DNA of 64,000 nucleotides from Romanomermis culicivorax (taxonomy: Eukaryota; Nematoda; Enoplea; Mermithida; Mermithidae). The notes below the pieces were generated by a model, which was not told the origin of the DNA, searched no databases, and saw nothing but the letters and a program-made list of their open reading frames with translations. Numbering within the stretch: the stretch's first letter is position 1; each line of letters opens with the position of its first letter. This document shows, one piece after another, positions 35,097-45,549 of this stretch. The stretch covers positions 62,001 through 126,000 of the forward strand of contig CAWUHX010000398.1 of the NCBI GenBank assembly GCA_963922205.1. Direction: 5' to 3'. Position numbers and translations under genes: made by a program.

Positions 35097-35303
35097 ATGA
35101 CAGAACTAGACATTTGCATGTCTCTATCCGTTTTTATTATTATTTGCTATCTTTTGTGCAGTTACCGCCAACGGGCGCCGAAGGTTGGAAAACTATACCA
35201 AGGCAGTCCCTGGCGATATCTGCATATTTTTATGATCAGTACCTACATACAGTTTGTGTTAGCCTTCAGGAAGCATCTGAGGCAACTCAAATCCATTTAC
35301 TGA
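35097..35303 (+). CDS. Small ORF with one membrane segment, block 1 copy
   Basis: A 68-codon ORF starting in AAGATGACA. Residues 1-7 are polar and about 8-24 are strongly hydrophobic (LSVFIIICYLLC). A basic region RQRAPKVGKLYQGSPWRY follows, then a second hydrophobic patch and a basic end. It is intact in all three block copies (49121-49327 and 54950-55156), and a diverged relative is at 1.6-1.75 kb. An alternative reading splices at TTTTGTGCAG (35152-35161) into another frame. Neither reading is recognised, and with so few differences between copies, selection cannot be judged. Confidence 0.35.
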   Translation: MTELDICMSLSVFIIICYLLCSYRQRAPKVGKLYQGSPWRYLHIFMISTYIQFVLAFRKHLRQLKSIY

Positions 35304-35550
35304 ATAGTGAATTAAACTTGTGATTGATTCTTCCAGAGTACTTGGGTACTGTATCAGCCTTAACCAATAGGAACCTTCTTTGACTCTCCCATGGTAACTA
35401 GCTTGGTACAAGCCAATCGCCTTTAGTTACAATGCTGACGTCTATTGACTTAAGCAGAAATCTAAACATAATACGTGGTGGCTCCCAACAGCATAACAAA
35501 ACACATCGAGAAAGTTGCAGCTAGTGTCGGATGATGTTAGTTTTTAATTT

Positions 35551-35912
35551 GGACAACTATCTTTTTGCAATAAAAAATTCGATTGAATTTGGCCGTTACT
35601 TTAACTACAGTTGTGAAAAATTTCTCTTGACACTACATATACTTGATATAAGGATTTATGGTCTGTTTGTTGAAAAATGCTTCTAAATAGAAAAGGGACG
35701 CAAATCAGTACTGTCGTCAAAATCGTTCACACAGAGCCCTTACCATAAAATTTTTTACTCAAGAAATTTTCGACGGATTATCTGGATTCTAATATGTACA
35801 ACTATCCTTTCGCAGTAAAAAATTTAATTGAACATGACTGTTACTTTAACTACAGTTGTGAACAATTTCTAATGACACAAAATATACTCTTGATCTAAGG
35901 ATTTTAACATGT
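35551..35912. repeat. ~105-bp direct repeats flanking a MITE fragment
   Basis: 35551-35656 (CAACTATCTTTTTGCA...TTACTTTAACTACAGTTGTG) recurs at 35807-35912. Between them, at about 35657-35805, lies one end of the GGTCTGTTTTT-type MITE that is complete at 42811. The same arrangement is in block 3 at about 55402-55760. Confidence 0.7.
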
Positions 35913-36314
35913 AACTAGTTGCGTTTGATAAAACCAGTTAATTTCCAAAACACTGACTTCGAATTGCTGCAGGGTTAAAGTCTTTCAAACTTCTCTGACA
36001 TTCAAAACTGCATATGCCAGAAATTGAGTACATTCCGCTGATGTTTTAATGATTGGTGCATGGAAGTCGCGATCAAAGTTTTATATAGGATTATGTCTTA
36101 CTTGTTGACTATTGAATGAATTTTCCTACCCTTGATAAAACTCCTTGATGATAACTCTTTTCAACGGTATCTCACGATTATCGAAATTACTTTACTAATC
36201 ATGCCCCATTGGCCGAAACTCTGACTGCTGCATCAATCCTTCCAATAAAAATAGAGTACAGTTAAAATCAAGATTATTTCAGCTTCAAAAATGCATGCTA
36301 TGTAAATTTGATAT

Positions 36315-37620
36315 GCTGAAATCGGTCTATTCTCAAGTGAGCAATTCTCAAGCGAGTGAATTTCCAAGTAAGCAAATTCCTAACTTGGCGAATTTACATT
36401 TAGGCAATTGCAAACGAGTGATCAAGAATGTCATAATACTTTCTTCCTATTTTATTCTTTACCTTATATTTTTCTGTGTGTGTATTTGAGTCTTTTTCCG
36501 TTTTCTATGTTTGTTGCCTATATCGTCGTTTATGTATTTTTTACGCTTTCATCTTTTGCCTCTACCTTCTTTCATTTTCTTCCTTGTTGTGACAATTGAT
36601 TTTTTTGCTCATGAAACACAACATAAGTTCTTATTTTAAATAACCGTAGTCTTCGGTATAATTCTTGTACAGTTTGGCATGCTCGAGTCTATCATCGGTC
36701 TAAGTGTGAAAATTTGCATGAAAACATTAACAAAAGAATGCTGAAAGAAACACAACATCAAGAGGAAAGAAACGTAAACAAAAATGGAAACTTTAAGGAC
36801 GAGTGGAAAAAAGTGGAAAAGCATAAAGAAAGGAAAAAATGAAAAAGTGGCGAGAAAGAAAAAACAACATAGAGATAGCAGCAAGAAACAAAGAAAAAAT
36901 AATCTGAAAACACAACAAAAAAAGAAACAAACAGGATAATAGAAAAAGAGGAAGATAAAGAAGTAAAAGCAAAAAAATAAGACAAAAAAGTAAGAATATG
37001 GTGAAAAAATCAGCAATCAAATAGAAACGAATTGTATGAGAATTATACAGGAGACTATGCTCAAAAATAACAGTTTAAAGTGCATTGTTCCATGAGCAAA
37101 ATAGGAAAAAGTAGATGATAAGAAAAAAGAAAATGGAAGGAAACAGAGACAGAGGAGAAAAACTCAGAAATATACATAAATCAAAACTTACACAATCATA
37201 CATCCACATAGCAGGGTAGGAGGAGTAAACTCCCTACCTGAAGCCCTGACCAACTCCCCCCCCCGGCCCAAAAAATCGTCAAACACCACCCTTGAAGTTT
37301 TTCCAAGACAGCTGTTTTGAAGATTTTTGTGAATATTTTGAAGCTTGCAGAAACTTTTTTTGTTTTTTTTGCTAACCCACCCCCAACCCCCTGGATAAAA
37401 AGCCCAAGGATCCACCGCCCTGGAAAATTCTTGCCGTTATTGTCTGTAAACAATACACACAGGAAACGAAAGTATAAAGGAATAAATACAAAAAAAAGTT
37501 GATGAGGGAAATTAAGAAGAAAGTGTTATTACATTCTCGATCACTCATTTGCAAACGTCCTATTGGGAATTAGTACAATAGGGAATTGGTTCACTAGGAA
37601 ATCGCTCACATGAGAATACC
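36315..37620. mobile_element. Foldback-like element B (both arms)
   Basis: The left arm has reverse-oriented 15-bp repeat units (36320-36430: AGTGAGCAATTCTCAAGCG...) and a T-rich unique part to about 36680. The right arm has the complementary A-rich part (37030-37190 and 37445-37540) and forward units (37540-37610: CTATTGGGAATTAG..., GGAAATCGCTCAC). The middle (36680-37020) is purine-rich with no gene; the minus ORF 36636-37016 is low-complexity Phe/Leu/Ser. A foreign ~250-bp insertion sits in the right arm at about 37192-37440, as shown by comparison with 41155-41175. Confidence 0.75.
37192..37440. mobile_element. ~250-bp insertion within foldback-like element B
   Basis: The sequence is absent from the matching places in elements A and C, where CATTAACAATACACAC is continuous. 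The inner ends CAGGGTAGGAGG (37211) and CCACCGCCCTG (to about 37421) are imperfect inverted repeats of the hAT-MITE type. The duplication may be ACAAT / AACAAT. It contains runs of C. Confidence 0.5.
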
Positions 37621-39367
37621 CGACTGAAATCGTGCTCTGCTCAATAAACACATATAGACCAAAATTGCTAATTTTTCATTCGCTTTTTAAGCTTTAGAAA
37701 CGAGAAACCAAAAGTTTTTTCCTTCAATGAACCCTCCCGTATTATGTTAGGCAACATCGAAAACATGATCCAGTCTTTTGTACTTTACTTTTGACAGATT
37801 TAAGAGCGATCAAAGTTTTGCAAAAATTTGTTCGAACTCCTCAGGTTTTATTGCCGCCGATTTCTGGTTCATAGATCATACTGAAAGCTACTCATAATGG
37901 ATCTTAATCTCCATTTTTGACGGAGTCATCGGGGATTAAAATTTGTCTGATTAAGTCCTCAAGATTTCATTTTTCCTGCTGAGATGTAGATTGTTCGAAC
38001 AAACAAAAAATACGGAAGGTATTCAGAAATCCCCATTTTTGAAAAGCCTTAGAGGGATTAGGACCATGAATCACAAGCCAAAATTTTTTCCAAGTTGTAT
38101 TCCTGATTGTTACTGTCAATTTGAGAAAAAAGGCGAGCGCGTACGCAGGTCGTTTATCATTCATGATAGCATCCTTTTCTTCCTGGGACTCATTTGAAAA
38201 CAGAGCTAAAAATCTGCTTCCTCAGGCACAGGATTTTTTGACTGGACAGCCAGCAGTGAGACACACACGAATGAAATTACATTACTTTTATTCCCGGGTG
38301 GCCCAACAGCTGTCTTACCACTGGCCAATGTCGGAGTAGGTATAACCATCCCGACCAGGGCTCAACAAAATAGGCCGTGTTCGGGACCCGTGGATTGGCT
38401 AAAACATCAGTCCTACGGGTGGAATGTTGTATGGCAGTGAGTTTTTTGGATCAGTGATAAGGAGTAGCTCTTGAGGAGTGGTGATTTAAAACATCAGTCC
38501 TACTGGTGGAATGTTGACATGTTCGAGACAGTAGTTGTAGCTGCAGAGGAACCACAAACCACGACACACTTGAAATCTGTGGTAAATTTTTTGTTACTCT
38601 TTGCAACGATTGGGAGTCAAAAGCGCAGCCGGTTAAAAGGCACAGCTGCTTTAAGAGAGAAGCGGGTTCAAAGGGGCCACAAGCGTTTCAAAGGTTCACC
38701 CGAAAATGTCAAAAGCGCAGCAAGTGTATAGTCAACCTTACTGGTTCATGATACAGGTTGTCTTCAAGACAACTTGTTAACTTCATAAATAAAGAAGCTT
38801 GTGAAATTCAATCCCGGTATTGCCTTTTTGAATTATATATTTTCAGTTCATTTTTACAGCATAAAAGGCACTTTTTGCATAGAATGCCGCAAAATTTTGA
38901 TTGCCACTTCGTCAAGTCAATACAAATAATAATAAATTAATTTATTTTCATAAAATACAGAATACAGAAGCGAAAATACACTAGCTTGTCTGACCACTCA
39001 TCTCTATCAATAAAAACGCAGTGACCAAAATGATAAATAGGCAATTTATGCTCATCTTGTATGCAAAAAAGTGTCTTCGCTCTCTGTCTCAATATTCAGG
39101 CTAATCTGCATAACCTCTAAGATAGTTCATGTCCAAACTTGACAGAACTGCGTCGACAGATATGAAAAATACTAGTACCATCACCTTATTTTGTTACTGT
39201 GTCTCCTATCACTTCAACCGATATGTGACTCTATTACTTGCCCAATCAATCACTAGAGGTAAAATAATCTGATATAAAAATTCTAACCAAAACTTTGTCT
39301 CTACTCAGAATGCTAGATGGTATATCAAATTTTACTCTAGACAATCTAGAACCTTTGTGCTTCACAG

Positions 39368-40136
39368 ATTCAAGAATATCGAACCATAGACTTTGGTGAA
39401 AACACTGCGGCAGAATTCGAATTTAACATGACACAAGTACCAGAAGGAGAGCACTTCGGTTTTTTTGTTCGCCTGCAGAACATAGATAGACACCATAGAC
39501 TGGAGCTTAACCGGGCATTAGATGGTATCGCTGACATGTGCATCATTAAATTTATATATTTCTGTGACACATTTTCAGAGATACACATCTACAATGACTA
39601 CTACATTGAGTCCAGAAGTTTTTTGGCGTTTATATCACGACAAGGACCAATATATAGTTTAAAGTTCTTAGCCGATCATGATATGAATAGGGTAAGCTTG
39701 TTTGACATCTTGCCAAGACAATTATCTTATTATTATTACATAATTACATCTTAATATTACATAATTATCATAATTACATAATTATTATTACATTAATTAC
39801 ATAATTATTATAATTATTATTACATAATTATCATAATTACATCTTGCCAAGACAAGTACAGTATTAATCAACAAAAATTTATGGCAACACTATTGTCAAT
39901 AATTTCACTCGGCATACTTTAAGCCAGCTGTGAATATAGCATACTGTGTAAAAACTAGTAGTGTATTCTATACTTTTGATTTAAAGATTTTCATCAATGG
40001 AGTGAAAACCTTCAGGTTTGTGGACAAGGCTTTGGCGAAAGATAATCGAACCATGACTTATATAAAATGGGATGGTACTGAATACGTGAAAAAATTCACT
40101 GAATTCGTTCACGAGGAGCGAAATTATGAAATCTGA
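39368..40136 (+). pseudogene. Secreted protein gene, copy 4: last three exons only
   Basis: Exons 39368-39524, 39579-39691 and 39987-40136 correspond to exons 3-5 of copies 1-3, all open and in phase, with one extra codon in the first. GT donors and AG acceptors are kept; the last acceptor (TTTAAAG) is weaker than the TTGCAG of the others. The key stretch IFINGVKTFRF and the end in EFVHEER are preserved. The signal-peptide exon and exon 2 are missing: homology with block 1 stops near 38500, inside intron 2. It is therefore either a 5'-truncated pseudogene or uses an unseen promoter. Intron 4 carries an AT-rich TAATTACAT tandem repeat flanked by a duplicated CATCTTGCCAAGACAA. Confidence 0.7.
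39707..39857. repeat. TAATTATTACA-type low-complexity repeat with duplicated edge
   Basis: CATCTTGCCAAGACAA occurs at both edges, and the interior is made of ATAATTATTACAT words. It lies in intron 4 of copy 4. Confidence 0.75.
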
Positions 40137-40349
40137 TCTTCGTCGACAATTTTTCTGGATCACAACACTTGTTTTTCACATGTCATTGTACTTATTTACA
40201 GTGGAATTATTGCATAATTGTAATGCAGAATTTCTCTCCAAATGTATAGTGTGAAACATAAAAGTAACACACACTGGAATATCTTAGTCTCATGATTTTC
40301 TGCTATTCAGCAGTGAATTACATCAGATTGAAATTGGGGTCAAAACATA

Positions 40350-41705
40350 TTCCTAGGTGAGCAATTCCCCATTGAGCGAATTCCCAAGTGAGCGAATTCC
40401 GTATTTGCTTATTCCAAGAGAGCGATAGAAAATGTAATAACACTTTCTTCATTTTTTCCTTCTTTACCTAACATTTTTCTTCCTATATATTTGTTTTTTC
40501 TTTCGTTTTCTGGGCGTATTGCTAATGTTTTCGTTTATGCATGATTTAACGTTTTCGTCTTTTGTCACCGATTTCTTTCCTTTCGTTTTTCATGTCATCT
40601 ACTTTTTTCTTTTTTGCACATGAAACGAATCATTACAAGTTCTAATTTTGAATAACCGTAGTCTGATTTATGATCGTAGTACAATTCTGTTTTCTTCAAA
40701 ATCTTCATTGAAAACATTAGAAAAAATAATGCTGAGAGAAACAAAGGAAAGGACAACAAAAATGAAGACATTAAGAATAAGTTTGAATAGGTGGGAAAGT
40801 ATTAAAAAAAGAAAGGAAACATGAAGACAGTGCCAAGAAAAAAGGAGCAACATAGAGAACGCAGCAGGAAAGAAAGAAAAAATGTGAAGAAAGAACAAAA
40901 AAGAAAAAATCAGGAGAGATTGAAAGCAAAAAACCGAGATGAAAAACAATGAAGAAAAAGCACAATAGATAAAATTATGTAGAAAATAGAGCGCGCCAAA
41001 TTGTATAAGAACTATACGTGAGACTATGCTTATTAAAAATAAGAACTTGTATTTGGTTGTTTCATAAGCAAAAAAGAAAAAAACTAGATGAAAAGAAAGA
41101 CGAAAGTAAAAGAAAGCAGAGACAAAAGATGAAAACATAAAAACACATAAATGAAAACATTAACAATACACACAAAAAACAAAGAAAAAAACATACAAAG
41201 AAACATATAAATTAAAGAAGGAAATATGAAGGAAGTGTTACTACATTCTCGACCGCTCGTTTTAAATCATCCAATTGGGAAATAGCTCACTTAGGAAATT
41301 GCTCACTTGGGAACTCGCTCAATTCGGAATCGCTCACATGAGAATCACTCAATTGAGAATTCGCTCACTTGGGAATCGCTCACTTGGGAATCGCTCAGTT
41401 GGGACTCGCTCACATACCAATCGCTCTTTTGGGAATTAGCCCACTTGGGAATTCGCTCAATTTGGAATCGTTCACATGAGAATCACTCAATAGAGAATTC
41501 GCTCACTTGGGAATCGCTCACTTGGGAATCCGTCCACTTGGGAATCCGCTCACTTGGGAATCCCTCACTTGGGAATTCGGTCACGTGGGAATTCGCTCAC
41601 TTGGGAATCGCTCACTTGGGAATCGCTCACTTGAGAATCGCTCACTTGACAATCGCTCACTTGACAATTGCTCACATGGGAATACCCCTATGTGGATTGC
41701 ATGGT
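40350..41705. mobile_element. Foldback-like element C (both arms, best preserved)
   Basis: The left arm has reverse 15-bp units (40357-40430, GTGAGCGAATTCCCAA) then a T-rich unique part (40430-40680). The right arm has the complementary unique part (40985-41250) then about 28 forward units (41265-41690, GGGAATCGCTCACTT). The unique parts pair landmark by landmark: TGTAATAACACTTTC with GTGTTACTACATTC, and TTCTAATTTTGAATAACC with the AAGAACTTG region. The centre (40690-40980) encodes only low-complexity sequence. The plus ORFs 41307-41849 and 41507-41707 are repeat translations. The plan matches Drosophila FB-type elements, whose inverted ends consist of tandem repeats. Confidence 0.8.
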
Positions 41706-41749
41706 GAGCCATGCCGTGACGTGTTTGTCTTTACGGTGAAGTTCTGCTT

Positions 41750-41925
41750 TTTAACTTTCTCATACAAGCTTTTTAACTTTCTCATACTTTTTAACTTTCT
41801 CATACGAATACCCATATTTTGGATCATAATAACTGTTTTTGCTTTTTAACTTTCTCATACCTTTTTTTGCTTTTTAACTTTCTCATACTTTTACTCTGCT
41901 TTTTAACTTTCTCATACGAATACCA
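41750..41925. repeat. 20-bp tandem expansion (GCTTTTTAACTTTCTCATAC)
   Basis: Six copies, partly separated by a duplicated GAATACCCATATTTTGGATC segment. Block 1 has a single copy at about 28298-28320, so the expansion is specific to block 3. Confidence 0.85.
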
Positions 41926-42810
41926 TTTTGGATCATAATAACCGTTTTTTAATGTTGTTGCTGTTTCTCATATTATATTGTATATTCAACACCATTTATA
42001 AAAATATCTACTTGTGCTTCCGAGCAGTTGTCATATAACTTTTTCCAAACATTGTAGCAAAATACTGCCCTAAATTACATGATGCCTCAACTACTTTATT
42101 GACAATTAACCCCCTCAAACTATTGGAAAAGGCCAGAATCTAGCTTTGTGGTATTCATAGCGTCACTTCTCCTTCAACTCTTTAATCAGAAAACCCTGGA
42201 AGTATGCTGCAATATGATGGATATTTTTAGAGCTGAAACACATTTTCCATGTTTTTTACACAATTTTGGCAACAAATATACGATGACTATTTTGACCTGG
42301 TAAAGCCAGTTTTTGTAATATATTTACACATGAACTTCTTAGATTTCAATCCCCAGGATACGGTTCAAATCTTACACCGTACCATTTCGAGACTAAATTT
42401 CCAACGTCTTGTGACGCACTTTTGTACTCTGCACACAGTTTCAAAGAGTTTTTTCACTGCATTTGCTTTTTGGCAATAATAACACATGTTTAGAATTAGG
42501 CTATACATGTGATGATATAAATTATCCCAGCACAACTGGGCCTAAATAGTCCACCTTTTGAGGCAAGCTGTTCCCGTTGCTAGGGGCTTCAATGAAAGTT
42601 AGGCTCAGTCTACTACTGGTCCCAGTGATCATGCAGCTACCATCTGTATGTTCTAATCAACTGAGCCAACTGAGCAATGGGAAGGGTCTCAAAACCCCTC
42701 TACCATCGAGTTTGATGGACCATCAAGAGTCACCAGCTTTGAAGCAATTTGTTTCCATCACTCAGGCTTACAGTAAAAGTTATATGTCCAGGACTTCAAC
42801 CTGGGACCTA

Positions 42811-43061
42811 TAGTCTGTTTTTTTATAAAATGCATTCAAATAGAAAAGTGACCCAAATCAGTGCTGTCGTCAAAATTGTTCACGTAGAGCTCTTTCTGTA
42901 AAATTTTTTACTCTAAAAATTGTTAGAGGCTAGATCAGTGTGCTCACAAGTTTCCAGTCCTATACGATATATTGTTCATCAGCAAATCGTGAAAATCTGA
43001 AGTACTACTAGCTTTCCACTTTCATTATTTAGAAGCATTTCAAGAAAAACAGACCATAATA
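42811..43061. mobile_element. ~250-bp MITE (AGTCTGTTTTT ... AAACAGACCA)
   Basis: The sequence is absent from the matching site in block 1 (29200, CCTATTACCTAATAC). The ends are imperfect inverted repeats of about 40 bp that include AATGC-TTCAAATAGAAAAGTG. The flanks are AT (TAT / TAAT). Single ends of the family lie at 35657 and about 55508. Confidence 0.75.
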
Positions 43062-43247
43062 CCTAATACTGAGGGAGGCCTTGTAGAGATTACAGAGTTT
43101 GATGTTCAATGTGCAGCTCGTTTTAAAGTTAATGTGCAGCTCGAGCCGTTTCTTGCTTGTAATTAATCAATTCACCAACATATTCTCAAATTAAAAAAGT
43201 ATATCAAAAACCAGTATGAAAAATTCTATTCTCCCTGCTTTCAGTGT

Positions 43248-44616
43248 GTCACGTGCCGCTCAATTTCCCCAACGTCACGTCTCCACGTTTTATTTACAAC
43301 TCATTCATTTTTCGTTTGTTATGTTTATGATTTTTCTGCACATGCATTTTGTGTTCGTTTTTATATTTTTCATCCATTTTTATGTTTCGTTTTATTGTAT
43401 TTGATTTCGTTATGCACACGGGCTACAGTATGCCCTTTAGCTATAAACTTCCGCCAAATGTGCTTCATGAGCATATGGCTATTTTTGGTGCATTCCATGC
43501 ACCTCTTATCACAAAAATTAGCTTCGTTTTTGTTATGCAAAAACGACTAGCTAAGAAGTTTTAGCTAAAGACGCTCATATGGTTAGCATAGACACTGCAG
43601 TCAGCCCCAATGCTAGATGCATGTGAGCAAAAAATGTCTATGTGCTCCTAGGCATCTTCTGCATCACGTCTAGCTGCAGAAGTTAGCTTCGACGCCGAGA
43701 AACTCCGCCCAAGCTGGAGCTGTAGCCAAACATGTCCTTAAAATGACATGTTTCTTTAACTTTTCGCTCACTTTTGGGTTCACCCAAGCTTCCGTTCGGT
43801 TGTCTTAACTCTGTGTCGCCACTCCTCAAATTTACATATTTTCATATATTCGTCTGCATCCACCGCCTTTTTTACTCCAATTAAATTTGCATAACTCTCA
43901 GTACTTACTGCGTTCGCTGCTTCATTCTACATACCGTACCCGTCACTCGTCTGTGCCAGGTTACCGACGGCGCCTGATTAATAGAAAATAATCCAGAGTC
44001 GCCTCCCCATCACCAACACCCATTGCCAAAGAACTGAGTGGATCGCATCCCCATTCCTTGTCCGAAAACCGAAAGTTCCCAGGGACCTGCCGCCTGTTCC
44101 GTCGAACCTTCTGAAGAACAGGACTAGGCGAGTCTTCTCAGGGGATTATTGTTTTTGTGGGATATTTTTGGGTAACCCTTCTTAAGTCAGTTTCCCAGGT
44201 CTCCCCAGATAGGTAGGGCTCTCACCTCTCAGGTTTGGGCCAAAAAGCCACTGTCCGGTTCATAATCAGGTCCCACAATTCAGGTCATTTTACGGGTGAC
44301 CTTGTCCCAACTCTCACTGGGCAGGACTCGGGGCTCGTCACACTTGACCTGGCGGCGTTGTCCAGTACCCTACAGCAAGACCCCAGGACAGCACCAGAGT
44401 ACCCTATAGGCCTCCCTATAGCCACCACTTGCTGGGTTAGGCCCCCAAATAATGGGAAAATAAGCCAGTGTCCATCAGGAGTCATAGCCTATTACTCACT
44501 GTAATAGGGTCAAACTGATATGGTTCACCATCAATGTGACTGGGAAACAACGTTTTCCACCTGATGCGACACCCAAACGCCCATTAGTGTGACTAGTGTA
44601 ATAATGAAAATTAACT
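43248..44616. mobile_element. 1.37-kb insertion with 5-bp duplication (solo LTR or unclassified)
   Basis: Block 1 is continuous here (30518-30530, TTCGGTATAATATTC). Block 3 has AGTGT at 43243-43247 and again at 44617-44621 around the extra sequence. The insert is GC-richer in its right half (43740-44510), with no recognised protein. The ORFs 44235-44504 (plus) and 44285-44485 (minus) overlap and are unsupported. The size and 5-bp duplication suit a solo LTR, but clear TG...CA ends are lacking. Confidence 0.65.
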
Positions 44617-44974
44617 AGTGTAATACTCTTTGTCCACTTTTCACAATAATAAACAAATTACAAACGTACAGAATATTTATGATATATAAAATTTGTAATT
44701 GCAAGTTTACAGTATAAATAATGCAATTAAAATTTCGATAAACATGCCCATGGTTAATTGTGTAAACATAAAATACAAAAGATTTAATGTTAGGACAATT
44801 TGAAAAGAAATAAATTTGAAAATTCATTTTATCACAATATATTTAGTAGAAACAAAATTTCTAGAAGTAAATACCAATTGTGTCAGACAAATATAAAAAC
44901 TCCCAGAAAAATGTGGCTAACAAGGATTTGCTGTTAAGTTCTCAGGTGTTGTTCGACAACTTTTTGTCATAAAA

Positions 44975-45208
44975 ATGAAATCAGCACAAATACCACAGAT
45001 GCATGAAAACAGTGACAAATGGGACCTTTTCTCTACATACAACTCAGATAATCATGCTAATCTTCCGTCAGCACAACGAAACGAAACAAAAGAAATTATG
45101 TCCTACAGATACTATCCTAAGAAAGAATGGAAAACTTTTACAAATGTGGAAACAACCTTGAAAGATTTCAACACGCGAGAGTTTTACTTTCAGTTGCAGT
45201 TATGGTGA
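44975..45208 (+). CDS. Unrecognised 77-codon ORF, possible exon
   Basis: Hydrophilic ORF ending in REFYFQLQLW. Its last part is kept open in the tandem copy (49477-49585). Block 1 (30957-31190) has three in-frame stops in the same stretch, so at least that copy is dead. No domain is recognised. It may be a chance ORF. Confidence 0.2.
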   Translation: MKSAQIPQMHENSDKWDLFSTYNSDNHANLPSAQRNETKEIMSYRYYPKKEWKTFTNVETTLKDFNTREFYFQLQLW

Positions 45209-45549
45209 GGTGGTTTCAAGACCAGCATAAACATGAGGATCCTGCCTCGTGTGTCACACCTATACCAGCCAGGATTTTATAAAATACTATCCATTTTTGA
45301 AATAATAAAAAAAATTGTCTTCAAAATCATTTGGATCAGATTTATACAAAAAAAAGGTAAACTGAATTTTCAGTCTGATGTAATTTGTTATTGTGTAGTA
45401 GAAAATTATGCAATGGCAATTTTACTTCTGGCTAATCTTATATTTAATATAATGAATTTCAAGAACACGCAAATATGTAATAGTTTCAGAACAAGAACAA
45501 TTAGAAATGAAAAACGAATGTTTTGATTTGGAAAACTTGTTGATGCAAA

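Larger units (their letters stand above)
28251..36314. repeat. Block 1 of the duplicated gene-bearing segment
   Basis: Flanked by foldback-like arms A and B. 28251-29240 matches 41706-43110, 30530-31510 matches 44628-45530, 31083-35452 matches 45098-49476 and 49477 to about 55300, and 35452-36314 matches 55300-56190. It contains secreted-protein gene copy 1 and a small ORF at 35097. Confidence 0.85.
37621..40349. repeat. Block 2: inverted, shortened gene-bearing segment
   Basis: From about 38500 to 40340 this is a diverged inverted relative of 33005-31360 in block 1. 37621-38500 matches nothing else in the window; it contains a short direct repeat (AAACATCAGTCCTAC-GGTGGAATGTTG at about 38401 and 38489) and no recognised gene. 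It is bounded by foldback-like elements B and C. Confidence 0.7.

Noticed and set aside
36636..37016. Phe/Leu/Ser-rich ORF, and the similar ORF at 40668-41138
   Set aside because: Low-complexity translation of purine-rich DNA in the centre of the foldback-like elements, not conserved between them.
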